Below the pieces are notes generated by a model. That model did not search any database and was not told the DNA's origin. It saw only the letters and a list, made by a program, of their open reading frames with translations. 64,000 nt of DNA, taken from NCBI GenBank assembly GCA_023957155.1, contig JAMLHK010000007.1, forward strand, positions 1-64,000, in the 5' to 3' direction. Numbering within the stretch: position 1 is the first letter of the stretch; each line of letters starts with the position of its first letter. This stretch comes from Chitinophagaceae bacterium. GTDB lineage: Bacteria > Bacteroidota > Bacteroidia > Chitinophagales > Chitinophagaceae. Shown piece after piece: positions 35,658-45,227 of the stretch. The translations under genes and the position numbers were made by a program.

Positions 35658-36572
35658 CTAATTCATTACTCCCCATAATAGTCTTATGGCTACTATGGCA
35701 AGGCACGCGGCTAATGCCTTTACGATAACCGTTCCTTTGATTTTATGAGAAAGCAACGCACCCAGCTGGGCGCCCGAAATGACACCGACACATAACCATA
35801 CTACCATGCGCAAAATATAAGGATCATCATAGTTCCCCTGCAGGGCATGCACCAATACGCTTACCGTAGCCATTATCGCAAGAATAAAATGGGATGTGGC
35901 TGTGGCCACATGAACAGGGAACCGGAGCCAGTGTACCATCGCCGGCACATGAATAATACCTCCTCCTATACCAAGCAGCGGGGAAAGATAACCGACTATA
36001 ACGCTTATAGCTGAACCGGCATAAACGTTATAGCTGTAACGATACACGGTATTCTCCTTATCGGTAATTACCGCAGACCGTTGACCTTTCTTTTTTTCCT
36101 CATCTTCCTGCTGCAGGAGATCATCCTCTTTTCTTTTAATTATAAGAAAAGCCGACAAGAAAAGCAGCAGTATGCCAAAAATAATATTGAAAATATGGTG
36201 AGGAATATATTTTGTAGAATACACGCCCAATACAGATCCCGGTATGGTAAAAAAAGCAAACAACAGCCCAGCCCGGAAATCAATACGCCCCGAACGACCA
36301 TAGGCCACTGACCCGGAGATGGCATTGGCGGCAACAATTACGATTGATACGGCCGTAACCATTTCGGGAGACCATTGCGGATGTGTAATCAAAAGTAGCG
36401 GTACAAGAATAAACCCGCCCCCGGCTCCTATTAAAGTCCCTACCGTTCCAATAATAAATCCCGTTAATAATAATACTGCAAAGTTGTCAAAAATCACCTG
36501 TTGAATTATATTGTGTATACTGATACGGTTCAAAGATAAAACCTTAAGGCTTTCGTTTTCAAGGTTACACAA
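35658..36572 (-). CDS. TauE/SafE-family membrane permease (sulfite/anion exporter type)
   Basis: 304 aa with about eight transmembrane helices. Repeated GTLIGAGGGFILVPLLL and SPLLGIGGGIIHVPAMV are the two halves of the TauE/SafE signature (G-x-G-G-G). The extra N-terminal 25 residues may be untranslated, since a later start is possible. An Arg/Lys/Gln-rich cytoplasmic loop (RKEDDLLQQEDEEKKK) separates the halves. Probable sulfite, sulfoacetate or organosulfur exporter; substrate not assignable. Confidence 0.88.
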   Translation of the reverse strand: MCNLENESLKVLSLNRISIHNIIQQVIFDNFAVLLLTGFIIGTVGTLIGAGGGFILVPLLLITHPQWSPEMVTAVSIVIVAANAISGSVAYGRSGRIDFRAGLLFAFFTIPGSVLGVYSTKYIPHHIFNIIFGILLLFLSAFLIIKRKEDDLLQQEDEEKKKGQRSAVITDKENTVYRYSYNVYAGSAISVIVGYLSPLLGIGGGIIHVPAMVHWLRFPVHVATATSHFILAIMATVSVLVHALQGNYDDPYILRMVVWLCVGVISGAQLGALLSHKIKGTVIVKALAACLAIVAIRLLWGVMN

Positions 36573-36676
36573 TTTAAAGAACCCAATTCTGTTTTGTTTA
36601 CTAAGTTTGTAAACATCTCCCTCTGATCCACATCAATACTTATGGTCGCCGGGGGATATGTATTGAGATTCCGATC

Positions 36677-37129
36677 ATGACATTATATAGTTTTATCCTC
36701 CTGATTCATGTCTTTTCTGCCATTTTGGGAATGGGACCGGGTTTTGTTATGATTTATATTGTTACCAGGGCTACAAATATGACAGAGCTCAGGCATGCTT
36801 ATTTCATTCGCAACCGCCTGCACATTTTTGTAATGGTTGGAGGAACACTGCTACTACTGTCCGGATTAACAATGGGCGCCATTCGTCCATACTTATTCCA
36901 GATGAAATGGTATATCACCAGCTTAATACTGTTCATCATAGCTTTAGGATTCGGCCCCCTGGTATTATCGCCACGATCCAGACCCATTAAGACATTGCTG
37001 AAAAATCATACCGATAATAAGATCCCGGAAGAATATTACACCCTGTCCCGAACGCTGTTCTTTTATGAACGAATAGAGAATGTGATTTTTTTGATCATCA
37101 TCGTATTAATGGTGCTGAAGCCCTTTTGA
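36677..37129 (+). CDS. DUF2269-family membrane protein
   Basis: 150 aa with four hydrophobic helices. The opening LYSFILLIHVFSAILGMGPGFVMI (conserved His and Gly) and a second His in LRHAYFIRNRLHIF match DUF2269. The conserved histidines suggest possible haem or metal binding, which is inference. Divergent from the TauE/SafE gene. Confidence 0.75.
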   Translation: MTLYSFILLIHVFSAILGMGPGFVMIYIVTRATNMTELRHAYFIRNRLHIFVMVGGTLLLLSGLTMGAIRPYLFQMKWYITSLILFIIALGFGPLVLSPRSRPIKTLLKNHTDNKIPEEYYTLSRTLFFYERIENVIFLIIIVLMVLKPF

Positions 37130-37202
37130 TCCGGATCCGTCCGTAATAAAAATATACTACCCCATTAGCGACAACATATCAACACGACTGATCGCAAACC
37201 GT

Positions 37203-38153
37203 TCATTGCAGCCCACCATTGGCTATTTGCCATTCAACAGATTCCTGTACCGCTTCAATAGAACTATACCGGGGCTTGTATTGTAACAGTTGCCGGGCTT
37301 TTTCAATGCTGCAGCAGGGACTATGGATAAGATGATCCCAGGTAATGACCGCATCATCTTCATTTACCGTTTTCTGCCACTGATCCCAGGGCAGAAATTT
37401 CATTATCGCCGGTTTCCCAAACCATGTTCCCATCATCTCTGCATAGCCCCGCATGCTCATCGCCTGGGGAGAAACGATATTGAAACTCTCGCCGGTTACC
37501 TTATCCGCATGGTGAATAGAAAGTTCAAACGCCTGTGCCACGTCATCCGCATGCACATGATGCAGGGTTTCCATTCCAAGATTAGGCAGCAGGATTTCTT
37601 CTCCTTTCTTCAATTTTTCAAACACCTTCAGGTTAAGATGGCCTGCCGGGTTCACCGGCTTCCATCCTGGTCCGACAATATGCCCCGGATGGAGGAGGGT
37701 TACGGGAAAGCCCCGTTCCTTTGCCTCATGTAATAAAAAGGCTTCTGCGGCTGCTTTATCTATTCCATATTCCGTTAAAGGACTGCGGGGTCTCTCTTCA
37801 CTTGCAGGTACCATCACACTATGACCATACACCCATATCGTACCACAAAAAAGATATTGTTTAATCTTTCCCTGCAATGCATTTACCATCTGCTCTGCCG
37901 TACTCTTATTAAAGCAAATCATATCAATTACAATATCCGGCTGCATAGCAGCGATCCGGTTGCCAAAATCACCTCTCCCGCCAGGGTCATCCCGGTCTAC
38001 ATTTACCTGTTGCACCTCATTCCAGGCCGGGTTCGGCAAATAAGGCTGACGCTGACTACGGGAAACTGAAACCACCTGGTGTCCCGCTTTTACCAGTCTT
38101 GGCACCAGGAAAGTACCTACATGACCTGTGCCGCCGATAATAACAATACGCAT
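37203..38153 (-). CDS. NAD(P)-binding epimerase/dehydratase-family protein
   Basis: 316 aa, atypical SDR. The N-terminal Rossmann motif GGTGHVGTFLVPRL (residues 7-20) is clear. The usual YxxxK pair appears as YGIDKAAAEAFLL, and HPGHIVGPGWKPV is conserved in the family. Cytoplasmic. It could be a nucleotide-sugar epimerase or an isoflavone-reductase-like enzyme; no neighbour resolves this. The downstream gap holds intergenic repeat copy 2. Confidence 0.82.
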   Translation of the reverse strand: MRIVIIGGTGHVGTFLVPRLVKAGHQVVSVSRSQRQPYLPNPAWNEVQQVNVDRDDPGGRGDFGNRIAAMQPDIVIDMICFNKSTAEQMVNALQGKIKQYLFCGTIWVYGHSVMVPASEERPRSPLTEYGIDKAAAEAFLLHEAKERGFPVTLLHPGHIVGPGWKPVNPAGHLNLKVFEKLKKGEEILLPNLGMETLHHVHADDVAQAFELSIHHADKVTGESFNIVSPQAMSMRGYAEMMGTWFGKPAIMKFLPWDQWQKTVNEDDAVITWDHLIHSPCCSIEKARQLLQYKPRYSSIEAVQESVEWQIANGGLQ

Positions 38154-38179
38154 ACGAAAAAAGTTAAATAAATGATAGA

Positions 38180-38241
38180 TGTTGCAGGTCGCAGGTTACA
38201 GGTCGCAGGGAAGCCCCATGCAACTTGTACCTTGCAACTTA
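38180..38241. repeat. Intergenic GGTTGCAGG/ACTTGTACC repeat, copy 2
   Basis: Holds GTTGCAGGTCGCAGGTTACA and ATGCAACTTGTACCTTGCAACTT; the two arms are partly complementary and could form a hairpin. Compare 21797-21845 and 56855-56905. Confidence 0.6.
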
Positions 38242-39078
38242 TTCTCCTTCCGGGTAGTCCGCTCCGGTGGTCACGTCCTCCCAGTTGTCAAAATCATTTT
38301 GTAACGCTTCCAGCTTTCGCTTAGCATTTTTTAATGCAGCAGAGCCCAGCAATAGTACCATCGGAGGATTTTCGGATTCTACAACCTGTATCATTGCCTT
38401 AGCCGCACGTACCGGGTCGCCTTTCTGTTTACCGCTATACCCTCTTACCGTATCTTTATTTGCACCTGCGGTAGCAGCATAATCATCAATAACTATTGCA
38501 CTGTTCTTTGCCGATCTGCCTGCCCAGTCAGTACGAAAACCACTTGGAGCAACATTGGTAACCTTTATACCGAGATGAGCCGTTTCCTTTGCCAGGGCCT
38601 CGGAATAAGCCGATACGGCAAACTTAGTAGCATTATAAAACCCCAGCGCCGGAAAGGCCACCATTCCTCCTATGGATGAGATATTGAGAATATGCCCGCC
38701 GCGCCGTTTACGCATATAAGGCAGCACTGCACGGGTAACATGCGCCAGTCCCCAGAAATTGATTTCAAACATGCGTCGTACTTCTGCTTCTTCGCTTTCT
38801 TCGATTGCTGCAAAATAACCGATACCGGCATTGTTAACCAGGACATCAATCCGTTCAAACTTTTTTAAAGCTCCGGCTACAGCAGCATCTATATCCTCCT
38901 GTTTAGTAACATCTAATGACAGGGCCAAAGCCGTTTCCTCGTAGGATGCTACAATATCCTTTACATCATCCACATTCCGCGAAGTAATCACTGCTTTATA
39001 TCCTCTTTCCAACACGTTTTTCGCTAATTCCCGGCCAAACCCTGTTGAACACCCTGTTATAAGCCAAACCTTATCCAT
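38239..39078 (-). CDS. Short-chain dehydrogenase/reductase (SDR)
   Basis: 279 aa. TGCSTGFGRELA (residues 8-19) is the cofactor motif, NNAGIG the second, and the catalytic Ser and YNATK give the Y-x-x-x-K pair. Classical SDR of the retinol/oxidoreductase type, cytoplasmic. The pairing with the NAD epimerase gene upstream on the same strand is loose. Substrate unknown. Confidence 0.88.
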   Translation of the reverse strand: MDKVWLITGCSTGFGRELAKNVLERGYKAVITSRNVDDVKDIVASYEETALALSLDVTKQEDIDAAVAGALKKFERIDVLVNNAGIGYFAAIEESEEAEVRRMFEINFWGLAHVTRAVLPYMRKRRGGHILNISSIGGMVAFPALGFYNATKFAVSAYSEALAKETAHLGIKVTNVAPSGFRTDWAGRSAKNSAIVIDDYAATAGANKDTVRGYSGKQKGDPVRAAKAMIQVVESENPPMVLLLGSAALKNAKRKLEALQNDFDNWEDVTTGADYPEGE

Positions 39079-39275
39079 TATCTTATTTTTTAAATCTGCG
39101 GTGATGAAGGTAAGATGAATTTACCGAACTCAATAAGGCGCAACACAGGAACCGTATAAACCCGGGCTCCGGCATTACCCTCCGGCTAATATCTGCCATA
39201 CTGATATTTTTCCCCATCCATAACCGGATTTAACATTAAACGGGTTACTTTCGCTGTAACTAAATTTATCGGATT

Positions 39276-39698
39276 ATGTATACTGGCTTTAAACATCTTC
39301 ATTCCGGATTAGCGTATTTATTACTGCTTGCATTAATTATTGCCGTTTTTTACGCTATTGCATCCCGCAATAAACCTTTTACTTCCGGCAGTAAAAAGAT
39401 AGCATTACTCGGGTTGGTCTGTGCCCATCTCCAGTTTGTAGCCGGACTGGTGCTTTATTTTTTATCGCCCTTAGGTCTTTCCAATTTTTCAGGAGAAGCG
39501 ATGAAAGCAAAGGACTTAAGATTGTATATCATAGAACACCCCCTGATGATGCTGATTGCCGTTGTGCTGATCACCATCGGATATTCAAGAATGAAAAGAT
39601 TGGGTACGGACAGCAAAAAGTATAAGAGCATTATTGTTTTCTACGGCATCGGACTACTCTTTATCCTGAGTATGATCCCCTGGAAAGTATGGCCGTAA
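39276..39698 (+). CDS. Four-helix membrane protein, conserved in Bacteroidota
   Basis: 140 aa with four membrane helices. The opening MYTGFKHLHSGLAYLLLLAL and the central HLQFVAGLVLYFL carry conserved histidines, as in cytochrome-b-like or haem-handling small membrane proteins. Function not established. It lies just before a PQQ-type dehydrogenase gene and may be co-transcribed (55 bp gap). Confidence 0.7.
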   Translation: MYTGFKHLHSGLAYLLLLALIIAVFYAIASRNKPFTSGSKKIALLGLVCAHLQFVAGLVLYFLSPLGLSNFSGEAMKAKDLRLYIIEHPLMMLIAVVLITIGYSRMKRLGTDSKKYKSIIVFYGIGLLFILSMIPWKVWP

Positions 39699-39753
39699 AA
39701 CAGGCTGTTTGATTACATTTGCAATCTCCAATCATTAAAGAAAATTACAGACC

Positions 39754-40992
39754 ATGAAAGTTTTTATATGCCTTTCGGCTTTTGCACTGGCCACCTCGTT
39801 ATACGGATGCGCGGGCAATTCATCTTCTGCCGGTACAACCGGCACGCCCCTGCCTGATTCCTCGAAGCTCCCGCCCGTGGAAACCCAGGCTCCCAATTCT
39901 GATTACCAGCCCGCCTTTGAGGGGCAAACCCGCGTGAACGGAGTGAAAACTACTACGCCTTACCAGGTAGAAAAGATAGCAGAGAACTTAGAACGCCCCT
40001 GGGCGGTTACCGCAATGCCCGATGGACGGCTACTGGTAACATTAAAATCCGGCTATATGGAAATCCATGATACGAACGGTAAACTGCTGAAAAAAATTAC
40101 CGGCTTTCCCAAAGTAGATGATGAAAAGCAGGGTGGTTTGCTTGATGTTGCATTTGACCCTGACTTTACCCAGAACAGAACCATTTACTGGTCTTTTTCG
40201 GAGAAACAGGGTAAGGGCAATCTTACTGCAGTTGCCAAAGGCCAGCTGTCAGCCGATGAAACATCCATTCAAAACCCGGTTGTTATATTTCGCGCCACGC
40301 CGGTATTAGACAGCAAATTACATTTTGGCTCCCGCCTGGTGTTTGACAAAGACGGCAATCTTTTTGTAAGCGCCGGGGAAAGGTCTATTTTAGACGGAAG
40401 AAAGCAGGCCCAGTGGCTGAACTCCGGTTTGGGAAAAATATTTAAGATTACCAAAGACGGAAAGCCGGCACCCGGTAACCCTTTTATCGGCCGGAAAGAT
40501 GCTATGCCTGAGATATTTGCGTATGGACTACGTAATCCACAGAGCCTGGATATTCACCCGGTAACCGGCCAGCTATGGGAAGCTGAATTTGGACCCCGCG
40601 GAGGTGATGAGGTGAATATTATTGAAGCCGGGAAAAACTATGGATGGCCAATAATTACCTACGGCATAGAATACAGCGGGCAAAAAGTAGGAGACTCTAT
40701 CCAGCAGAAAGAAGGTATGGAACAGCCGGTGTATTACTGGGATCCGGTAGTTTCTCCAAGCGGTATGACTTTTTATACCGGTGATGCCATCCCGGAATGG
40801 AAAAATAACCTGTTCATTGGCGGACTCTCCAGTATGCATATTGTCAGGCTCGTGATTGAAAACAATAAAATAACCGGTGAAGAAAGGCTCCTGGCAGATA
40901 AGAAAGAAAGATTCCGCGATATTGCTCAAAGCAATGGTATACTGTATGCCGTAACTGACGGAGGGAGCCTGTATAAAATCAGCAAACAATAA
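39754..40992 (+). CDS. PQQ-dependent sugar dehydrogenase, lipoprotein
   Basis: 412 aa. A lipoprotein signal ends at SLYGC (Cys near residue 19), followed by a Ser/Thr/Pro linker. The six-bladed propeller has the glucose/sorbosone dehydrogenase motifs LERPWAVTAMPDGRLLVT, LLDVAFDPDFTQNRTIYWSFS, LHFGSRLVFDKDGNLFVSAGE, YGLRNPQSLDIHPVTGQLWEAEFGPRGGDE and NYGWPIITYG. It oxidises aldose sugars in the periplasm using PQQ. PQQ is probably acquired, since no PQQ synthesis genes are here. Confidence 0.88.
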   Translation: MKVFICLSAFALATSLYGCAGNSSSAGTTGTPLPDSSKLPPVETQAPNSDYQPAFEGQTRVNGVKTTTPYQVEKIAENLERPWAVTAMPDGRLLVTLKSGYMEIHDTNGKLLKKITGFPKVDDEKQGGLLDVAFDPDFTQNRTIYWSFSEKQGKGNLTAVAKGQLSADETSIQNPVVIFRATPVLDSKLHFGSRLVFDKDGNLFVSAGERSILDGRKQAQWLNSGLGKIFKITKDGKPAPGNPFIGRKDAMPEIFAYGLRNPQSLDIHPVTGQLWEAEFGPRGGDEVNIIEAGKNYGWPIITYGIEYSGQKVGDSIQQKEGMEQPVYYWDPVVSPSGMTFYTGDAIPEWKNNLFIGGLSSMHIVRLVIENNKITGEERLLADKKERFRDIAQSNGILYAVTDGGSLYKISKQ

Positions 40993-41049
40993 TTCTTATA
41001 CCAATTCCCTTCCTGAACATCCGCATTAAAAGATCAGTTCAGGAATATA

Positions 41050-41096
41050 AAAAGAACGCAAAGTACACCCTGCATACGGGTACTTTGCGTTCTTTT
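41050..41096. terminator. Bidirectional terminator between the sugar dehydrogenase and DUF1080 genes
   Basis: AAAAGAACGCAAAGTAC at 41050-41066 is perfectly complementary to GTACTTTGCGTTCTTTT at 41080-41096: a 17-bp stem with a 13-nt loop, T-rich on both sides. The flanking genes converge on it. Confidence 0.8.
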
Positions 41097-41156
41097 CTTT
41101 TCAGCAATATGGTTCTCACAAATCCTAAACTCAATACCCTAACTATCTGAGAAAGT

Positions 41157-42113
41157 CTATTTAGCCGGAGTAATGATAATGTTTCTATATTCAATCGGTC
41201 CATGATCGCCCTGTATATAAATAGGTCCCGGTTCTCCTTCATTGCTGTCTAATGCGCCACCGGTAATACCCGGAATGGCCTGGTTGCAGATCACCTTTTT
41301 GCCATTCAGTACAACAGTGATCATCCTCCCCGCCAGGGTAATATCATAGGTCTGCCATTCACCCGCATCTTTAGCCGCCATCTCGCTTGGTACGAGAAAT
41401 CCATATACTGCCCCCAATAAATCCTTTTGGGGTAATTTTCCCTTACTGTCCTCAATCTGCACTTCATAACGTCCCCGGAGATAAATACCACTATTGCTGC
41501 CGCTCGGGCACCTGAATTCAACATGTAGTTTAAAATCATCAAACTTCTTCTCCGTAATCAGGTTTGAGCCGGAACGGGGGCTTTTTAATACACCATTCTC
41601 TACTACCCACTGGTTTTCTCCCAGTGCTTTCCAGCCTGACATATCTTTACCATTGAATAATTTGACCGGGGTTCCCCATACCGGCGCCTTGTCTCTTATC
41701 AGCAGAGGCGCCCTGCGGGCTGTCCATTTATATGTTTTACCATTTGCGGCAACCATAGTACCACTAAGCGTTTCTCCCCGGAGGGTGCCTTCAAAAGAAA
41801 GATCATTATCCTCCTGTTCCCATTGCGGTGGCAGGCTGAAACTTAACTTTCCGTCCTTAAAATGAACAATAGATACCGGGCGTGCGCTACCCGTAATACC
41901 CACATATTGTCCTACCAGCCGCTTATGCCCCGAATGTATGATCTCAACCCAGGCAGGAAATTTCTTGTCCCCGTCTTCAATTGTAATATCCCAGCGTCCC
42001 TCAATAGCCGGATCCCCGGATTGATCAGCAGGGCTCATCTTTTTTGCAGATAAAGACAACGTAGAGAATATAAAAACAGCAGGCAAAATTAAATGCCGAT
42101 AAACAGACCTCAT
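41157..42113 (-). CDS. DUF1080 (3-keto-disaccharide hydrolase-like) protein, exported
   Basis: 318 aa with a signal peptide (ends LSLSAKK). The C-terminal domain (about 140-318) is DUF1080: VKLFNGKDMSGWK, FDDFKLHVEFRC, NSGIYLRGRYEVQIED and the closing GPIEYRNIIITP. The N-terminal 130 residues are a separate beta domain (GRWDITIEDGDKKFPAWVEI). This concanavalin-like fold hydrolyses 3-keto-glycosides in studied members. It faces the sugar dehydrogenase gene, so a shared carbohydrate role is possible. Confidence 0.85.
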   Translation of the reverse strand: MRSVYRHLILPAVFIFSTLSLSAKKMSPADQSGDPAIEGRWDITIEDGDKKFPAWVEIIHSGHKRLVGQYVGITGSARPVSIVHFKDGKLSFSLPPQWEQEDNDLSFEGTLRGETLSGTMVAANGKTYKWTARRAPLLIRDKAPVWGTPVKLFNGKDMSGWKALGENQWVVENGVLKSPRSGSNLITEKKFDDFKLHVEFRCPSGSNSGIYLRGRYEVQIEDSKGKLPQKDLLGAVYGFLVPSEMAAKDAGEWQTYDITLAGRMITVVLNGKKVICNQAIPGITGGALDSNEGEPGPIYIQGDHGPIEYRNIIITPAK

Positions 42114-42173
42114 ATATTAACTATTTTTTGTTCCTGCTAAAGTACTAAAGAAAAAGATGGTAACAGTACAACT

Positions 42174-42309
42174 GTTTGGTATGGGCGTATTTCAATTTTT
42201 CGCAGGCGGATGTCACCACCCGCCTGTAGCCCCACTACCGGTCGGTGTTTCACCGGAGGGAACGTTGTGGGCAGATCGAAAAATTGAAATAGATCCGTTT
42301 GGTATCGGC
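42174..42309. repeat. Structured 136-bp element with flanking direct repeats
   Basis: Two 13-bp near-identical direct repeats (GTTTGGTATGGGC at 42174-42186 and GTTTGGTATCGGC at 42297-42309) flank a perfect 14-bp inverted repeat (ATTTCAATTTTTCG, 42189-42202 with 42277-42290). Inside are two smaller stems (AGGCGG/CCGCCT and CCGGT/ACCGG). No protein reading of it convinces. It could be a non-coding RNA or a small mobile element. Confidence 0.4.
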
Positions 42310-42317
42310 TTTTATTA

Positions 42318-42920
42318 TCAGAATTTATATTGTACTCCCATTCCAAAAACGGCTAATGGAAATTTCCTTTCAGGAGTCAACCAGGTACCACTATAGGTAT
42401 ACGACCCGATAATATCTATATGGGGAGCTACAGCACAACCAACCGTAGTGGAAACTACCGGACGAACTTTAGTTTTGGAGTAGCGGTAGTGTGCTACACC
42501 TGCGTCTAACTCAATAAACCATCCGCCGGTTTCTCTTTTATAATCCTTATGGAGATACCGGGGCGCTCCGAAATTAAACCGGTAGCCTCCCATTAAAATG
42601 ATAGCGCTCACATTATTGAACTTTCCGTCATCAAACGATCCCCAGAGCGGACCATCTGTCGGCATCGTATGCGTACCTTTTAACGTGATAACATACTGGT
42701 TGTATGCATCGGCATTTTGCTGTGCGCTAAACATTAGTTTAAGGTCTATGCCCACCCCTAAGGTAGCCGGGTAGGAAAACCCGTTGTAAGAACCCTGAAC
42801 ATTAACTGCTAACTGCGGTGATTTTGTGGGGAAAGGAACATCTTTTTCAATAACCTGCGCCATTCCGGACGGGAAGAAGAAAAAAGAGCATGTGAACCCC
42901 AGGAGTAAAAGCTTTTTCAT
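42318..42920 (-). CDS. Outer-membrane beta-barrel-like protein
   Basis: 200 aa with a signal peptide (ending SGMAQ). Alternating hydrophobic beta strands run through the length (AVNVQGSYNGFS, GVGIDLKLMF, AIILMGGYRFNFG, FIELDAGVAHYRY, DIIGSYTYSG), and it ends in Phe (GVQYKF), the usual terminal residue for barrel insertion. Eight strands fit an OmpX/OmpW-size barrel. Function unknown. Confidence 0.65.
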   Translation of the reverse strand: MKKLLLLGFTCSFFFFPSGMAQVIEKDVPFPTKSPQLAVNVQGSYNGFSYPATLGVGIDLKLMFSAQQNADAYNQYVITLKGTHTMPTDGPLWGSFDDGKFNNVSAIILMGGYRFNFGAPRYLHKDYKRETGGWFIELDAGVAHYRYSKTKVRPVVSTTVGCAVAPHIDIIGSYTYSGTWLTPERKFPLAVFGMGVQYKF

Positions 42921-43411
42921 TTTATAAAGATTGATTGAAACAAAAAGGCTTTTCCGTTCTATAACCGGATCATTTAATTAATGATCATAGTAATAGGATT
43001 CAGGTAACAAAGATAAAATCACCATTATTTTTTATGGTGCACATTCGATAAAGAGCATGTTTTTTTCGCTCAACAGCCGGATTTTAACGATGTTTGGAAA
43101 GCATCACCGATCTTAAAAGATTGTGAACGCCTGCCGATTTAACCTTTGTTAATCAACATAAGGTCATCAATTGCATTTATGATGAGAATAATAATCACAT
43201 GGTTGCATTATACTCCAACCGGAAGATGAACTTCCCTGCAACCCCAACGCAAAGGCTATGCGCTATTTTTACAATACGGATGATTTACCCGTATATGTTT
43301 CAATTAGAATCGGATATTATTTTCAATAATATGATTAGATAAAAACAAGATAGTAAGCGAATACAATTTCAGATTCAGGTATTCCGGGATACTGGTATTT
43401 TGCTCCCTATA
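42921..43411. other. Intergenic region with -7 box for the barrel gene
   Basis: About 490 bp with no credible gene. The minus strand has TATCTTTG at 43008-43015, giving a leader of about 80 nt for the gene ending at 42318. The remaining 390 bp are AT-rich and featureless to me. Confidence 0.4.
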
Positions 43412-45154
43412 TCATAACTTTAAATCGGCTATGATATGGTCTATGCGCTGATCAAGCACTGCGCTCACTTTGTCAAAATCCCCCGCATTGGATAACCCGG
43501 TATTTACACTGAAATAAAACTTTATTTTGGGCTCAGTTCCTGACGGCCTTGCGGAAATCTTACTACCATCTTCCAAAATAAACTGCAGCACATTGGACTT
43601 CGGTAAGCTGATATCCCATTCTTCTCCTGTGGCCGGATTCTTACCTTTTCTCAATTCATAATCCAGCAATTGCACTACGGGAGATCCGTTAATTGCTTTA
43701 GGCGTGTTTTTTCGAAAAGATTCCATCATTTCGGCAATTTCCTCCTGCCCGCGCATCCCTTTTTTAGTAATAGAAATAAGGCGTTCTTTGTAAAACCCGT
43801 ATTGTACATACAGGTCAATCAGCTTTTCAAAGAGACTTCTTCCCTTATCTTTTTCATAAGCTGCCATTTCACTCAGTATCGCTACCGCACTAACCGCATC
43901 TTTATCTCTTAACTTAGACCCTACAAGCAGACCGTAGCTTTCCTCACCGCCAATAATATAATCCTCTGTTCCTTCTTTTTCTTTAATCAGCTCGGCGATC
44001 CATTTAAACCCGGTCAGCACATCGTAGCAGGTAACCTGGTTTACATCTGCAATACGGTTGATCATATCTGTGGTAACAATGGTCTTTACCACCATATCAC
44101 CAGGCCGGGAAACGCCCTTGGCTTTACGGGCTTCTATAAGATAATTAAAGGCAAGTACGGCTGTTTGATTTCCATTGAGCAATACCCAGTTTCCCTTATG
44201 ATCTTTAACCGCAATACCCACCCGGTCGGCATCCGGATCTGTTCCCAACAGGATATCGGCATCCAGCTCTTTTGCTTTTTTTAAGCCGATGCTCATAGCT
44301 TCGCTTTCCTCCGGGTTGGGATATACTACCGTTGGAAAATTACCGTCCGGCTTCGCCTGCTCTTCCACAACAGTAACATGAGTAAATCCGTATCTCTTCA
44401 ACAATTCGGGTACCAGCATGATCCCGGTACCATGTATGGGAGTGTATACAATTTTGAGATCATGCTGCCTTGCAATAATATCAGGATAAACACTCAGGTT
44501 CCCGGCCATGTTCCAGTATGCATCGTCTACATCCCTTCCAATAAGCTGGATAAGATGCTCTCCCCCGCCCTGTCCCGCAGGAAGGCTCCATTTCACTTCA
44601 TCCACGGACGCGATCTTATCCACCTCGGCAATAACATTTTTATCGTGAGGCGGCACCAATTGTCCCCCGTCATTCCAGTAAGCCTTATAGCCATTATACT
44701 CTTTGGGATTGTGCGAAGCGGTACATACTACTCCTCCTTTACAACCGAGATAACGAATGGCAAAAGACAATTCGGGAGTAGGACGCAGAGATTCAAACAG
44801 GAATACTTTGATGCCGTTTGCCGCCATTACATGAGCGGTAATTTCTGCAAACTGGCGGCTGTTATTACGACTGTCATGTGCAATGGCTATGCTGATATCA
44901 TCGCCCGCCCAAGCCTTTTTTAAATAGTTGGCATAGCCCTGGGTAGCCATTCCTATCGTATATTTATTGATCCGGTTCGTCCCAACCCCCATAATACCTC
45001 TTAAACCTCCGGTTCCAAATTCCAGGTTGCGGTAAAAGGCATCCGTGAGCTCATCAGGATTTTCCGCCTGTATCTTTCTTATTTCATTTTTTGTAGCTTC
45101 ATCAAAAGACCCGTTGAGCCATATATCTACCCGTTCTTTAATTTTGGTATCCAT
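43412..45154 (-). CDS. Phosphoglucomutase/phosphomannomutase-family phospho-sugar mutase
   Basis: 580 aa. The four-domain alpha-D-phosphohexomutase layout is complete: phosphoserine loop TASHNPKEYNGYK, metal loop DPDADRVG, sugar loop GGEESYG and phosphate loop RPSGTEPKIKFYFS. Length and the GTGGLRGIMGVGTNR opening match the long PgmB/GlmM-distinct Bacteroidota phospho-sugar mutase (PGM type). It interconverts glucose-1- and -6-phosphate in the cytoplasm, for glycogen and nucleotide-sugar metabolism. Confidence 0.92.
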   Translation of the reverse strand: MDTKIKERVDIWLNGSFDEATKNEIRKIQAENPDELTDAFYRNLEFGTGGLRGIMGVGTNRINKYTIGMATQGYANYLKKAWAGDDISIAIAHDSRNNSRQFAEITAHVMAANGIKVFLFESLRPTPELSFAIRYLGCKGGVVCTASHNPKEYNGYKAYWNDGGQLVPPHDKNVIAEVDKIASVDEVKWSLPAGQGGGEHLIQLIGRDVDDAYWNMAGNLSVYPDIIARQHDLKIVYTPIHGTGIMLVPELLKRYGFTHVTVVEEQAKPDGNFPTVVYPNPEESEAMSIGLKKAKELDADILLGTDPDADRVGIAVKDHKGNWVLLNGNQTAVLAFNYLIEARKAKGVSRPGDMVVKTIVTTDMINRIADVNQVTCYDVLTGFKWIAELIKEKEGTEDYIIGGEESYGLLVGSKLRDKDAVSAVAILSEMAAYEKDKGRSLFEKLIDLYVQYGFYKERLISITKKGMRGQEEIAEMMESFRKNTPKAINGSPVVQLLDYELRKGKNPATGEEWDISLPKSNVLQFILEDGSKISARPSGTEPKIKFYFSVNTGLSNAGDFDKVSAVLDQRIDHIIADLKL

Positions 45155-45227
45155 ATTTTGTCATTAAAGTTTGTAAATAACTATTAACCCTTACCGAATT
45201 TCGGAGGAATTAGGGAAAAACTCAAAA

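Noticed and set aside
42137-42396. Short frames on both strands across the structured element
   Set aside because: Neither resembles a protein; the repeats explain the open frames.
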